Positions 24,884 through 35,874 of a stretch of 64,000 bases of DNA are shown piece after piece (position 1 is the first letter of the stretch; each line of letters begins with the position of its first letter). The position numbers were made by a program, and so were the translations under genes. The stretch comes from Quercus robur (taxonomy: Eukaryota; Streptophyta; Magnoliopsida; Fagales; Fagaceae), in contig NC_065543.1 of assembly GCF_932294415.1 (NCBI RefSeq), forward strand, positions 45,719,777 to 45,783,776, given 5' to 3'. The notes under the pieces are model-generated. The model was not told the DNA's origin. It saw only the letters and a program-made list of their open reading frames with translations, and made no database searches.

Positions 24884-25166
24884 GCTGGACAGAAGTGGAC
24901 CAATTGGACGGAAATGGATCAAAATGAACTTAAGTGGATCAAAATGGACTAAAGTAAATTGAATTGGACTGAATGGACCAAAGTAGACTAATTAAAACTA
25001 AATAGATCTAAATGAACCGAAGTAGACCAATTAGACCAAAGTAGATCGAACTGGAAAAATTAAATTGAAATGAACCAAATGAACCAAACTGAATGGAAGT
25101 GGACCGAAGTATACCGACTGGACCAAATTGACCAAGTTGACCAATTGGACCAAAGTAAACCAATTG
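24884..25166. repeat. degenerate minisatellite built on TGGACCAAA/T
   Basis: About 280 bases made of variants of a 10-11-base unit such as AGTGGACCAA, TTGGACCAAA and AATGGACTAA. The spacing is irregular and units drift, so it is an old or error-prone tandem array. It lies about 330 bases before the CARA remnant. Confidence 0.85.
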
Positions 25167-25716
25167 TTTACTAGGGGTGCATTTAGATAAGTTGATGCAA
25201 ATCGATGTTTTGGCTCTAAAATGAGCATTTGTGAAAAAGGTACGAAAAGTTGCTGTTATGAATGGAGTTTTGAGTTTCCCAAACACCTAACTAAACAAAT
25301 CCTATAATTTTGTACAATAAAATAAGAAAAATAAATCGAATGTATTACTCCTATATTTTAAGGTACAATTATAAATAAGCTCATATACGTTTTTTTTTTT
25401 TTTTTTTTTTTTGCAATACTATTATAAATAAGCACATGAAAAAAGATATTTTATTCTATAACTCAAAAGTGCCGCTTCGTTCTGTGTGAGACTTGGAGAA
25501 TGGGAAGCAAAGCAATGGAATTGGGTGTGACGGTGACAAACCCACTCAGCTGCTTTGCTTGATCAAGTCTCCGCCTTTCACTGTCGATGCTCTGTCTCTT
25601 TCTCCTCCTCCAACCACCACCGTGCCTCCTTAGGTAACCCTCTCTACATTTCTTTATTTTCAACATTTAAAACCCCCCCCAAAAAAAAAAGACTGTAAAT
25701 ATTTAGATTTTTTTGT

Positions 25717-25945
25717 GTGTATCATATTGTGGCGATTCCTTAAGCTCTGTCATTCCTGTGTTCTAGTAAAGTTCACTACTTTTTCATATATGTATCATAC
25801 TGTGGTGATTCCTTAAGCTCTGTCATTCCTGTGTTCTAGTAAAGTTCACAACTTTTGCATATATGTATCATACTGTGGTGATTCCTTAAGCTCTGTCATT
25901 CCTGTGTTCTAATAAAGTTCACTACTTTTGCATATATGTATCATA
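25717..25945. repeat. three copies of a 73-bp tandem unit in CARA intron 1
   Basis: TTAAGCTCTGTCATTCCTGT recurs with a strict 73-base spacing (25740, 25813, 25886). Copies differ at only a few positions, so expansion was recent. Confidence 0.92.
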
Positions 25946-26103
25946 TATTTGATGTTGTTTCTCAACTATTGATTGTGTCAATTCTGTCTATGGTGAAATT
26001 TGATTTATAAATTGACTGATTGAGTGATTCAAATTCGATTGTTATTGATAAAAGACCAAAGGGTTCAAAGCAAAGCATGATTTGTTTGATTTTGGCAGTT
26101 AAA

Positions 26104-26430
26104 TTTTTGGTGGCAAGTGAAGGCAAGGTGTAAAATCGAACCCCTTTTTTTAAGACTAAATTGAACACTAACACATAATTGATAGGTCCAAAATGGTAGT
26201 TTAGACAGAAAGTTTATGTAAAAATCAATTTTAGAATAAGAACCTGCTTTTTCTATTTTAATTTTGGTGGCAAGTGAAGGCAAGGTGTAAAATTGAACCC
26301 ATTTTTTAAGACTAAATTGAACACTAAAACATAATTGAGAGACCCAAAATGGTAGTTTAGACAGAAAGCTTATGTAAAAATTACTGTGTTTATTTTAGAA
26401 TAAGAACCTGCTTTTTTCTATTTTAGCTAA
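26104..26430. repeat. 157-bp tandem duplication in CARA intron 1
   Basis: GGTGGCAAGTGAAGGCAAGG occurs at 26109 and 26266, and similarity runs through TAGAATAAGAACCTGC in both copies. The copies are about 90% alike by eye. Confidence 0.9.
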
Positions 26431-26812
26431 ACTGCTTTTCAAAACACCCACACTGATTATCTATTCTATATTCTTATTTTATTAAAATATCAAAATTTCT
26501 TCACACAGAATAACCAACATTCACTCTCTTCATTCACCCTTTGGTAAAGCAAAAGAAAAGTAATAAAAAATTGTTTTGCATAAGCTACAGTGCCTCCTAA
26601 ATTTGAACAAGCACTATAGCAAAATCTTATTTGTATAATGGATATATGAGCTGATGGGGTGTTTTTATTTTTGGGTTCATTGGCCAAATTTAGGGGCTTA
26701 TGCTATTTTAGTCGAACTGATGTGAATGCTCATATCACTGTATCCATCATTACTCATGTTGTTGTCTATGTACTTATGGTACTTAAAAGTCAATGCAATC
26801 TTATATTTTTTT

Positions 26813-29800
26813 CTAGGTTGCACCGACACGCCATTTTTGGCAAAGTACTGGTGTCCAACACGTGTTGGACATCGATACTGGTAAGACTCGCCAGACTCTG
26901 GTGTCCGAGCAGTGTCTTTTTTTTTTTTTTTTCTCGCTTCTTCGACACGGCGCCGACGCGGCACCAACACGGTGGACACGCCAGCAGTGAAAAAAAAAAA
27001 AAAAAAAATCACAGATTTTGACAAATGGACAAATCATTACTGTTGATTTTGTGATATACCCTAAAACAAAAAAAGCTTGAGTTTGAGAAGTGAGAAGTGA
27101 GAAATCATTACCGTGAAACCCACAGCCCAACCCTCCCTCCACCCATTGCCCTCTATCCCTCGCCGGTGCTAGATCGGGCTAATTGGTGAGTCGGCGAGCT
27201 CCATAGACAATTGCTGTGCCCTCTGTCCCTTCCGATCTCTCTCTCTCTCTCTCTCGACGTGGACAAGTCTGACCCCTCCAACCTTCTCTTCTCTCTCTCT
27301 CTCTCTCTGTTTTTTGATTTTTTTTTTCTTTTATTTGCTTTGGGTGTACTGTTACCGTGTTACTTATAATCTTTCTTTTTCACGCGTTTTTTTTTTAATC
27401 CCACTCTCACTGTGTTATACTATGTATATATATATTAATTTTTTTTTGTCTCTTTACTCAGCCTTTTGCCTTATAAATTATAATGTTTATTATGAATTTA
27501 GTGATTTTTGTTTTTGTGTGTCCTGCTATAGTTTTATTTATCTATTAAAGTTAAATATTGTAGGTGATTTTACTAAAATGAGTACTGAAGAATCAAATGA
27601 GTCAGCTGCTCCTCTATGGAAATTTGTTACTAAACTGCCTAATTTTGGAATACAAGCTTGTGTTAAGGTTGGAGATGAGTATCAGAATGAAATGCAGAAA
27701 TTAGAAGATGCGTATGAGGAATCTTTGCATAGACTGAAGAAGCCTAAGTTAGTGTCTTTACCAACTGATTTTGCTAGTAATCCTAATTTGGGTCCTAGTG
27801 AGAGTGATACAGCTACAAGTCATCCATTTTTTCAGGAAAAAAAAGGGGTTGGGAATTCTCCTTTGGAGAAGGCTTTTAACAATCAATGTCGAGAGCAATT
27901 AGATTCTCTTATTGCTAGGACATTTTATTCTGCTGGTTTACCCTTTCACTTTGCTAAGAACCCGTATTGGATTGAGATGATCAAATTTGCAGCTAATAAT
28001 AATTTAGTGGGCTATATTCCTCCGGGTTACAATAAATTAAGAACAAGTTTGTTGCATAAAGAGAGGGCACATATTGAGAAGTTGTTGAAGTCAATTAAAG
28101 AAACTTGGAAAGAAAAGGGTTTAAGCATAGTAAGTGATGGGTGGACAGATATTCAAAAAAGGCCACTTATTAATTTTATGGCTACATCAGAGAAAGGGTC
28201 ACTTTTTATCAAATCCATTGATGGTACCAAAGAGTATAAAGACAAACACTTCATTTCTGACTTGTTTCTAAGGGTCATTGGTGAGGTTGGGCATCAACAT
28301 GTTGTCCAAATTATTACTGATAATGCATCTATTATGAAGGCTGCAGGATCTATTGTTGAAGCTGAATATCCTCATATATTTTGGTCACCTTGTGTTGTGC
28401 ACACCCTCAATTTGGCCTTGAGGAATATATGTGCACCTAAGAACACTTTGCAGAATGAGGTTCCATATAATGAATGTAAATGGATTGCACAAGTTGCAGA
28501 TGAGGCAACTTTCATTCGTATTTTCATCACAAATCATTCTATGAGATTAGCAATTTTTAATTCATATTCCCCTTTGAAGCTACTTGCTGTTGCTGAAACA
28601 CGATTTGCTTCAATAATCATCATGCTTAAAAGATTGTTTCAAGTAAAACAGCATCTTCAAAATATGGTCATTGGTGAGGAATGGATGTCATATAGAGAAG
28701 ATGATGTAGGAAAAGCTCAAACTGTGAGGGATTATGTTTTGAATGATTTGTGGTGGGACAAGGTTGCATATATTCTGAGATTCACAGGACCTATTTATGA
28801 GATGCTTCGAGTGGCTAACATGGATGCACCTATTCTTCATAAGGTGTATGAAATGTGGGATTCCATGATAGAAAATGTGAAGAAAGAAATATACCGGCAT
28901 GAAGGCAAGGAAGACTATGAGGAGTCTCCATTCTATGAGGTGGTACATAGTATACTCATTGAACGGTGGACTAAAAATTGCACACCACTTTATTGCCTAA
29001 CACACTCCTTGAATCCGAAGTAATTTTTCTATCTCTTTAATCTTTTCTTTTATATTCTTTTAGGCATTTCTAAACAAATAAACTAAACTCATTAGTTATA
29101 CTTATTTATTTGCTTTTAACTAGGTATTATACTAATCAATGGATTGAGGAAGTCAGAGGCCGTGTTGTGCCACATAAGGATGCTGAAATTTCTGGGGAGA
29201 GAAACAAGTGCCTCAAAAGATTCTTTCCTGATCCTGATGATAGGAGGAATGTTGCTATGGAGTTTGGCTTGTTTTCAAGAATTATGGCTTATGATAATGA
29301 TAACATGGATGATAGGTGGACCTTCGATCCAATGGTTTGGTGGTCAAATTATGGGTCCAAGTTACCAAAACTTCAAACTTTAGCTCTAAAGCTTCTTGGA
29401 CAGCCTTGCTCATCATCATGTGTTGAGAGGAATTGGAGTACATATGGCTTCATCCATTGTATGAGGAGGAATAGAATTGCTCCTAAATGTGCTGAAGATT
29501 TAGTGTTTGTTCATTCTAATCTTCGACTTCTTTCAAGGAGGAGGGAAGAGTACACTAAAGGAAACTCTAAGAAGTGGGACATTGGTGGAGATACTTGGGA
29601 TGAACCATTTGGAGGACCTGGGTTGCTTGAGATTGCTCATCTCACACTAGATGAGCCAGAGATGGAGATAAGTCTTGTTAAGAATGATGACTATGTTGAT
29701 GATGATGATGTTGTTGTTCTGGGATAATCTTGAAAGTTTAAAACTTGTTTTCCTTTTATGTTTTTAGTTTGATGTTGAATGTAGCCTATTTAAACTTTTG

Positions 29801-30058
29801 GTTTGTACTCTAAACATTTTATGTGTATTATTGTACTACTTGGGTGTTAGTTTACTTATTTGTAGTTCTTACATAATTTAAATTCTAGACATAAATGTAT
29901 TTTATGTCTAAAAATATTTAAAAATATGCCTACATATAAAATTTAATTAATTATTTAATTTCCGTACTCATGCCGTGTCATACCCTTATTTTTCAAAAAT
30001 TGCCGTACTCCTGTATCCGTACTCGTGTCGTACCCGTGTCCGTGTTGGTGCAACTTCG
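26813..30058 (+). mobile_element. hAT DNA transposon, complete ends, in CARA intron 1
   Basis: The terminal inverted repeats are CTAGGTTGCACCGACACG on the left and, read in complement, CGAAGTTGCACCAACACG on the right. An 8-bp target duplication ATTTTTTT flanks it at 26805-26812 and 30059-30066, as expected for hAT. Subterminal regions are rich in GACACG/CGTGTC and CCGTACTC motifs, the likely transposase sites. The 3,246-bp element encodes one transposase. The right target copy is part of the pyrimidine tract of the CARA acceptor (TTTTTTTTAG, 30060-30069), so the element ends 11 bases before the next exon. Perfect target copies and a long open transposase suggest a fairly recent insertion. Confidence 0.92.
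27578..29727 (+). CDS. hAT transposase (DUF659 and hAT dimerisation domains, BED finger lacking)
   Basis: Two exons, 27578-29019 and 29124-29727 (GTAATT...TTTTAACTAG intron), give 681 residues in one frame. I chose ATG 27578 because a TTGTAG acceptor lies just upstream and relatives start MSTEESN...APLWKFVTKL. Residues about 170-320 are the DUF659/RNase-H-like catalytic region, with SDGWTD, ITDNASIMKAAG and the CVVHTLNLAL motif. The C-terminus has the hAT dimerisation motif FDPMVWWSNYG ... LGQPCSSSCVERNWSTY and an acidic tail. Related proteins have a BED zinc finger between TKL and GIQAC. Here the text runs TKLPNFGIQACVKV, so the finger core is missing. It may therefore bind element ends poorly even though the frame is open. 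Confidence 0.88.
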
Positions 30059-30202
30059 ATTTTTTTTAGGTTTGGTAGAAAGGCCTTGGAAAACTTCAGA
30101 TGCTAGACTTGTGCTTGAAGATGGTTCAATCTGGAGGGCTAAGTCATTTGGTGCTTCAGGAACACAAGTTGGTGAAGTGGTATTCAATACATCTTTGACA
30201 GG

Positions 30203-31397
30203 GTGAGCTGGTCTATGAATTCTTTATACCCGGATAAGCTGTTTTGAAATTTTCATTTCTTAAGATTTATTAAGCATGCCACATAGGTTAATCCCTTGTC
30301 ATTATTCTGTGAGAGATTGTTTGTCCCAACACATTTCATGGTGTATTCTCAACTATCCACTGGGCACCCTTGCGTTGGCTTGGACTTTTGATATGAAGAT
30401 AGAGTGGCCTTTTTCCATAAGCTAGAAGAAACTGTTCTATTGTTATTGATGGTGTTTCGTCAATTTTACTTGTGGTTATGGTTTAACTTACACAAATAAC
30501 TGCACACCTTTGAAGCTAATTTATGTTTTCTGGTAGTACAACTAAGTCAAGGAACTTGCATTTTCTCACTAAATTTACAGTAACATAGCTGTTAGTGATG
30601 TAGATGCTCCCACATTTACGCTGTTCACAAGGACGTGGTGTAGTGAAAAGTGATACCATAGATATTATCAGCCAGTGAAGAAATTTACCTATCAAAAGAA
30701 AAAAGAATCAGCTAGTGAAGAAAGTGATGTGAAACATATGAAGTCATACATTATATCAAATATCTTCCGTGTTTCTAGCACATCAATATGCTGACAGATA
30801 CCTGCGTTGCCAATTATGACCAAATTCTGTCCAACATATCAGTGCTGATTTGAGATTTGAGAACTGTTTTTTTTCATAAAGATAACAGAATTTTAGCTTT
30901 TCTAGGATTGATTTGAAAATAGCTTTACAATGTTGTTAATCTATCAGAAAACAAGCCATTGTTGGGTATGTTCAGCAAGTTGCATGGAAAAGTTGGGATT
31001 CACAAAACACGAAGTATTGAACATTATATGCCCATTTGAATGTGCAGTAACATTTATACTTGATGGCTGAAAACTAATCAAGTGTTATTCTTAGTTGGAT
31101 GATGCTGATTGATTTTGATTGTTTGAATTCTATGTTATGATGGAAATGTAAGGTGTACTTTTTTGCATCTGGAGCTTCCACAAGAAGTTCATACTGTTAC
31201 ACATTTAACACTTGTAACATGCTTCTATTTTAGATCAATAAGTGCTTTTCCTTTGGTACTTTGTGCTTTAACCATGCCTAGGTGCACTTTTAACAACAGA
31301 GAGAACTTATTATTAAGGTTCATGAGTTAACTAGTTGTGCAACACGGATGCTCATATTTGGAATTTGATTTATGGTTGTAATACATGTGTTCTGCAG
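30203..31397. other. CARA intron 2, no insert recognised
   Basis: About 1.2 kb of ordinary intron-like sequence between the exons at 30070-30202 and 31398-31486. No open frame, transposon end or RNA gene was recognised. Confidence 0.6.
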
Positions 31398-32097
31398 GTA
31401 TCAAGAGATTCTTACAGACCCTAGTTATGCTGGACAGTTTGTCCTGATGACAAACCCACATATTGGCAACACTGGTGTAAATTTTGGTGGGTGAAATTTG
31501 TACTTTAAGTCATTGCAAACTCTTATGTCTTGGATACTATTTGAAATCTAAGTTTGATGTCTTTAATGTCAGATAATGAAGAATCAATGCAATGCTTCCT
31601 TGGTGGTCTAGTCATTAGAAGCTTAAGTATCAGGTACAGTTTGTTAATGCTGCTTTGGAAACTTTCATGCTAGCAACTTTGTTGTTGAGCTGTGCTCATT
31701 TATAATTTTATAAATTTCTTCCAGTACTTCAAATTGGAGATGTGCAGAAACACTTGGTGATTATTTAGCAGAAAGGAACATCATGGGGATTTGTAAATGT
31801 TATTTAATATAGCATGAGTTATCTTAAAGACCAATACTTTCGACATGTGTAATTTTAAATTATTGAGCTTTGCTCTCCATGAAACTTCTGACCTCCCTTC
31901 ATCTTTTGATTTTGTGTCATTATCCTACAGATGATGTTGACACACATGCTATTACCTGTAGATTAAGGCAAGATAGAAGTCTTATCGGTGTTTTGAGCAC
32001 AGAAGAATCTAAATCAGATGAGGAACTATTGGAATTGTCACATTCATGGGACATTGTTGGTAAGGATTTGATGCTGTTAGTTAAAGGGGTTTGCAAA

Positions 32098-32212
32098 TTT
32101 TTTTTTTTTTTTTTTGAAAAAAACATTTCAAGTGGGGGAGGGAGGATTCATATCCTGGATATCTCCATTGGAAACACCAAGAGGTGCCAGTTAACCTAAA
32201 GGTCATTGGCCA
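32098..32212 (-). mobile_element. tRNA-derived SINE, minus strand, in a CARA intron
   Basis: On the minus strand: box-A-like TTTAGGTTAACTGGCACC (32183-32200), box-B-like GGATATGAATCC (32144-32155), and a poly-A (plus-strand T run at 32098-32115). It sits between the exons ending 32059 and starting 32287. Confidence 0.7.
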
Positions 32213-33162
32213 AATAATAAAATTTTAGGTCCCTATTTTTCTTGCCAAAATTTTAAGTCCACAGTTTTCATGCTTTTAATTTGCAGGTGTTGATTTGATA
32301 AGTGGTGTTTCATCCAAGACCCCTTATGAATGGACTGACAACACAAAGTCACAGTGGGATTTTAACACCAATGGGAGAGATGGAAACACTTTTCCTGTAA
32401 GTATTATTTAATTTTTTTTGAAAGTACCATCCCTGAATAAATTGGCATTTGTTCTTACTCTTTTTCGTGTTTGTGTATGAACTGAAGGTTGTTGCATATG
32501 ATTTTGGATCAAACATAACATACTTAGACGCTTGTCATCCTATGGTTGTAAGATTACAGTCGTCCCATCAACATGGCCAGCTTCAGAGACTCTTAAGATA
32601 AAGCCATATGGGGTTCAGCAATGGCCCTGGAGACCCTTCTGCGGTTCCTTATGCAGTTGAAACAGTGAAGGAAATTCTGGGTAAGGTTCCTGTTTTTGGA
32701 ATATGCATGGGTCCTCAGTTGCTTGGCCAGGCATTAGGAGGTACAGCCTTTAAAATGAAGTTTGGTCACCATGGTGGAACTCATCCAGTTCGTAACCTTC
32801 GGAGTGGGCATGTTGAAATTAGTGCTCAGGTGTGTTAATTTTATTTAACTCTACCTATTGACTTTTTCTCTCCCTAAATCACATTTAAACTTTTCTCTGA
32901 GGAACAGCTAAATATGACGTTGACGAATGTTTTCTTTTTCAGTAATATATTAGTAATTTAAACCTAAGAATTCACAGTTCGTCAAAGTAATGTAATTCAT
33001 TTGTAAATTATATAATTTTTTTTTTTCCTATGGGAGTATTTTTCACTTTAAATTTATAAACTGGCAGAATCACAACTATGCAGTTGACCCTGCATCACTT
33101 CCAGAGGGTGTGGAAGTAACTCATGTCAATCTTAATGATGGAAGCTGTGCTGGTCTTGCATA

Positions 33163-33208
33163 CCCCCCCCCCCCCCCCCCCCCCCCTCTCTCTCTCTCTC
33201 TCCCCCCC
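33163..33208. repeat. C24 - (TC)n - C7 homopyrimidine tract
   Basis: An unbroken 46-base pyrimidine tract replaces the end of a CARA exon just after the codons for GLAY. The opposite strand has 24 consecutive guanines. Confidence 0.95.
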
Positions 33209-33520
33209 ATGCACACACATTTATCATTAACGTATAGAATCAATTTTCACCCATTGGGAAGGTGCTCACATCATTTGTATTAGAGCATTCCTTGAGATAT
33301 GTATTAAAGTAAGTCATGGCTAAGTCGAAGAGGCTAAACGAATGAGAGAAGAGCTGGTTTTGGGGATTTCCTTTTTAATTCTCTTAGCCCATATTGTGAA
33401 TTATGTTTATATAGGTTGTATGACATAACTTCCACCACAGTATTGACATAAGGTATTCTTGCTACAGCTTTTCTGGAATTCATAGAGCTGATGAAGCGAG
33501 CAAAAGAAAACGCTTGAGCA

Positions 33521-33974
33521 CACAAGATGACAGTTTAAGCAATCTCTGTAATGTCCATGAAGTTCACATCGGCTATTTTATGTGGAGAGGAGAAGACTAG
33601 TGTTGCATTGTCAGTTTTGCTAATGTTTATAGGATTGGTAAAATAATTGACAATGTGCTAAATTGAACAAGCCATTGATGATTTGTACAAGAATGAATAA
33701 TTTAAGACATGCTGATGCAGGCATAGGGTCAATCTCAGTTTTATTTTGTTTTATTTATTTTTAAGTGGTAGGGGTAATTTTGTAATTTCATAATTTATGG
33801 TAGGGCTGTGCAGTCCATTGGGTCTTATTTTGGTCTCATTTGAGTTTAGTTATTTAGTTTGGGTTTAAAATAAAGTCCTATTTCAACTAGGAATAAGTAT
33901 TGAGTCTTATGTTTTAAGAGTTGTAATGCACTGATGCTTTCTAGGGGAGAATAATAAAGTTTTCATATTTATTA
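33521..33974. other. CARA 3' flank, no gene seen
   Basis: Possible 3' UTR of the decayed CARA gene followed by AT-rich DNA. Confidence 0.5.
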
Positions 33975-34032
33975 TAGCACATGAATAGAATTTAAAGTTG
34001 TGGCCCTGGTAAACTAAGGACAGCAATTTTTT

Positions 34033-34146
34033 AGGGTTTAATTGCACTTTCCCCCTAACTATGGCATCCACTTTAATGTACACCATAATCTTTAAAATTG
34101 CCCAATGTGCCCCCATAATTAAGATGGGGAAAGTGCAATTCACCCA
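34033..34146. mobile_element. short MITE with long inverted ends
   Basis: The ends GGGTTTAATTGCACTTTCCCC and, in complement, GGGTGAATTGCACTTTCCCC form terminal inverted repeats of about 20 bp in a 114-bp element. It is also present in the duplicate at about 35930-36036, so it predates the duplication. Confidence 0.75.
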
Positions 34147-34247
34147 TTTTTTCATTTTCTTTTGACCATATATTAAGATTAGGCTGTTTTCATGAGAGAA
34201 AGAGAGAGAGAGAGAGAGAGATTTAAGCCCATTTCATATTGTTGGAG

Positions 34248-34385
34248 TCTTTTTTTTCTTTTCTTTTTTGACAATCGACAGTACAACCCTACCCCGGGAT
34301 CACTCGAACCTAGGTTCATGAACTCCTCAAGCCTTTAAGACTTGGGGAAGTACCAACTCGTCTAACGTGAGCGGTGGTGAGTTTT
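34248..34385 (-). mobile_element. tRNA-derived SINE, minus strand
   Basis: On the minus strand: box A TTAGACGAGTTGGTACTTCC (34346-34365), box B GGTTCGAGTGATCC (34297-34310), and a poly-A tail (plus-strand T run 34248-34270). The matching position in the second segmental copy (about 36127-36145) has no SINE, so this insertion postdates the duplication. Confidence 0.82.
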
Positions 34386-35145
34386 TCTTAAAACAAGTAT
34401 TACACTTCAATACAACAGTAGTTAAACTTAATTATGTTAAGTAATTGGAGTCTAAAACTTTTGTCAATAGGTAGCTTGTTGGTCATTATTATTGTATTTT
34501 CCATAGGCAATGACATATCATAATGAGTAGGTGAAACAAGATAAGAAATGGTGTAAAAGAGATACTTAGTGGTATGGTACTTTTCCTTTATGAAGATAAG
34601 GGATAAATATGTAACAAAAGTAATGTTCATAATGTAAAAGATATTTTTCTTTTGAGAATCTAATGTAAGAGAGAGTTGAAATAATAAGATACAAAATTTA
34701 TCTAGTAATTGCTTGTGTTGTCAGTAGTGGTGGAAAGCATTCAGACTTGACAAGGCATTTTGTCATGGTGGAAAACATTAAGTAGTGTTACATTGAGGTA
34801 ATCAGCACAAAATAATATGAATCATTGCACCATGAAACATTTGGTGAAGCATCATGAGGACTAAACATGAACACTAGGCTAAATGGAGCCAAACCCTCGG
34901 TTAATGTATCTCAAGCTAACATAGATCATAAGGGCATGACTAACACCCATTAGAAAAGCCACTCTCCTATTTGCCAAACCATTCTCCAATTGCAGCAAAA
35001 TTCTAATTACCAATGGGCTTGGGCCATGGTTTTATGAAAGGATTTAATGTGTTTGTAAATGGACATCTGACACGGCCCATGTCATCCATGGGTAAATATG
35101 GTGGTTGGGCCGCTAACTTGGGCTTCAAGGCTTATTGTGCATTTT

Positions 35146-35874
35146 ACCACAGCCGCTTTTTCTTGTTTGATATAGAAGGTTCATTTCTAGAATCTGCTGT
35201 TTTATTAAATTAAAACCAGTAAGAGATTCAATGCACATATTGACTTTTATAATGGGGTTAAAAAAAAAAAAAAAAGCTTCTTATAATGGGAGACAAAATA
35301 CAATAAAATTCAAACACTCCCACTAAACATGGATGTCGTATGTAGTATAAGCTGTCTGATTGTCTCCAACCTCTCACTTTCTCAAGAAGAAAAGCTCATG
35401 TGTTTTTTAAGTGGACATTGCTCGCAATAAAAAAAAAAAAATTAAAAAAAAAAAAAAAACAAAAACAAAAACAAAGCCAAACTTAGAAGGTATATATGTT
35501 GGACAAAAAGATGATTAGCGCATTTGAAAATCCATGTGACTAGGTATACACAAATTAAATTAATTTATTGTAGAATAAGTATTTAGTAGACCGGAAGTTG
35601 TTTATTCATCTTGCATAATAGTGAATAAAATTAGTTAAATTTAAAATAGAATCCGTCATTTATGTGAGCCTAAATAATATTGCTCTCGAAATATTAAATA
35701 ATTTTTTTTCTATGTGATGGCTTTTCATTCATTGTCCATGCTAATTTCAAACTTGGAATGAGATTTTAAGTCAAGGAAATTGATATTTGTATATGAGAGT
35801 ATCAATGTTTCATTGGCTTAAAGAAGCAATAAATCCCTTAAAAGGGAGCGGAGGCAACGGAATTATAATGCATG
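35146..35874. other. spacer between the segmental copies, no gene seen
   Basis: AT-rich, with poly-A tracts near 35263-35276 and 35429-35460. Nothing coding was recognised. Confidence 0.55.

Larger units (their letters stand above)
25500..33520 (+). pseudogene. CARA: carbamoyl-phosphate synthetase small subunit, decayed copy with introns
   Basis: CARA supplies the glutamine amidotransferase half of plastid carbamoyl-phosphate synthetase (arginine and pyrimidine supply). Recognisable exons: 25500-25633, 30070-30202, 31398-31486, 31573-31633, 31725-31792, 31931-32059, 32287-32396, 32488-32829, 33068-about 33163, and a C-terminal remnant 33467-33520 encoding AFLEFIELMKRAKENA and a stop. Retained introns show a duplicated gene, not a retrocopy. 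Lesions: exon 1 needs a frame change between MGSKAMELG and the later transit-peptide frame. Exon 8 lacks one base after DFG and five bases before FSNGPGD, so about 35 codons are read out of frame with a stop. The nucleophile motif reads GICMGPQ, not GICMGHQ. The end of exon 9 is replaced by a C/TC tract, and the QYHPEASPGP catalytic segment is lost. A hAT element fills intron 1. Sequencing or assembly error cannot explain all of this. Confidence 0.85.
33975..35145. repeat. segmental duplication, copy 1 (SINE-bearing)
   Basis: Aligns in order with 35875-36855 over about 1 kb: the CCCCCTAACTATGG MITE, a GAGAGA run, ATTTAAGCCCATTTCATATTG, CACTTCAATACAAC, and the end GGGCTTCAAGGCTTATTGTGCA. The two copies are separated by about 730 bp of unrelated DNA. 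Compared with copy 2 this one contains an extra SINE at about 34248-34385. Confidence 0.9.

Noticed and set aside
25717-25945. Regularly spaced 73-bp repeats resembling a CRISPR array
   Set aside because: Units are contiguous without distinct spacers, there are only three, and the setting is a plant intron.
26659-27142. Open frames of 108-120 codons on both strands near the hAT left end
   Set aside because: They cross the transposon border and are made of poly-A/T and subterminal repeats, not conserved protein.
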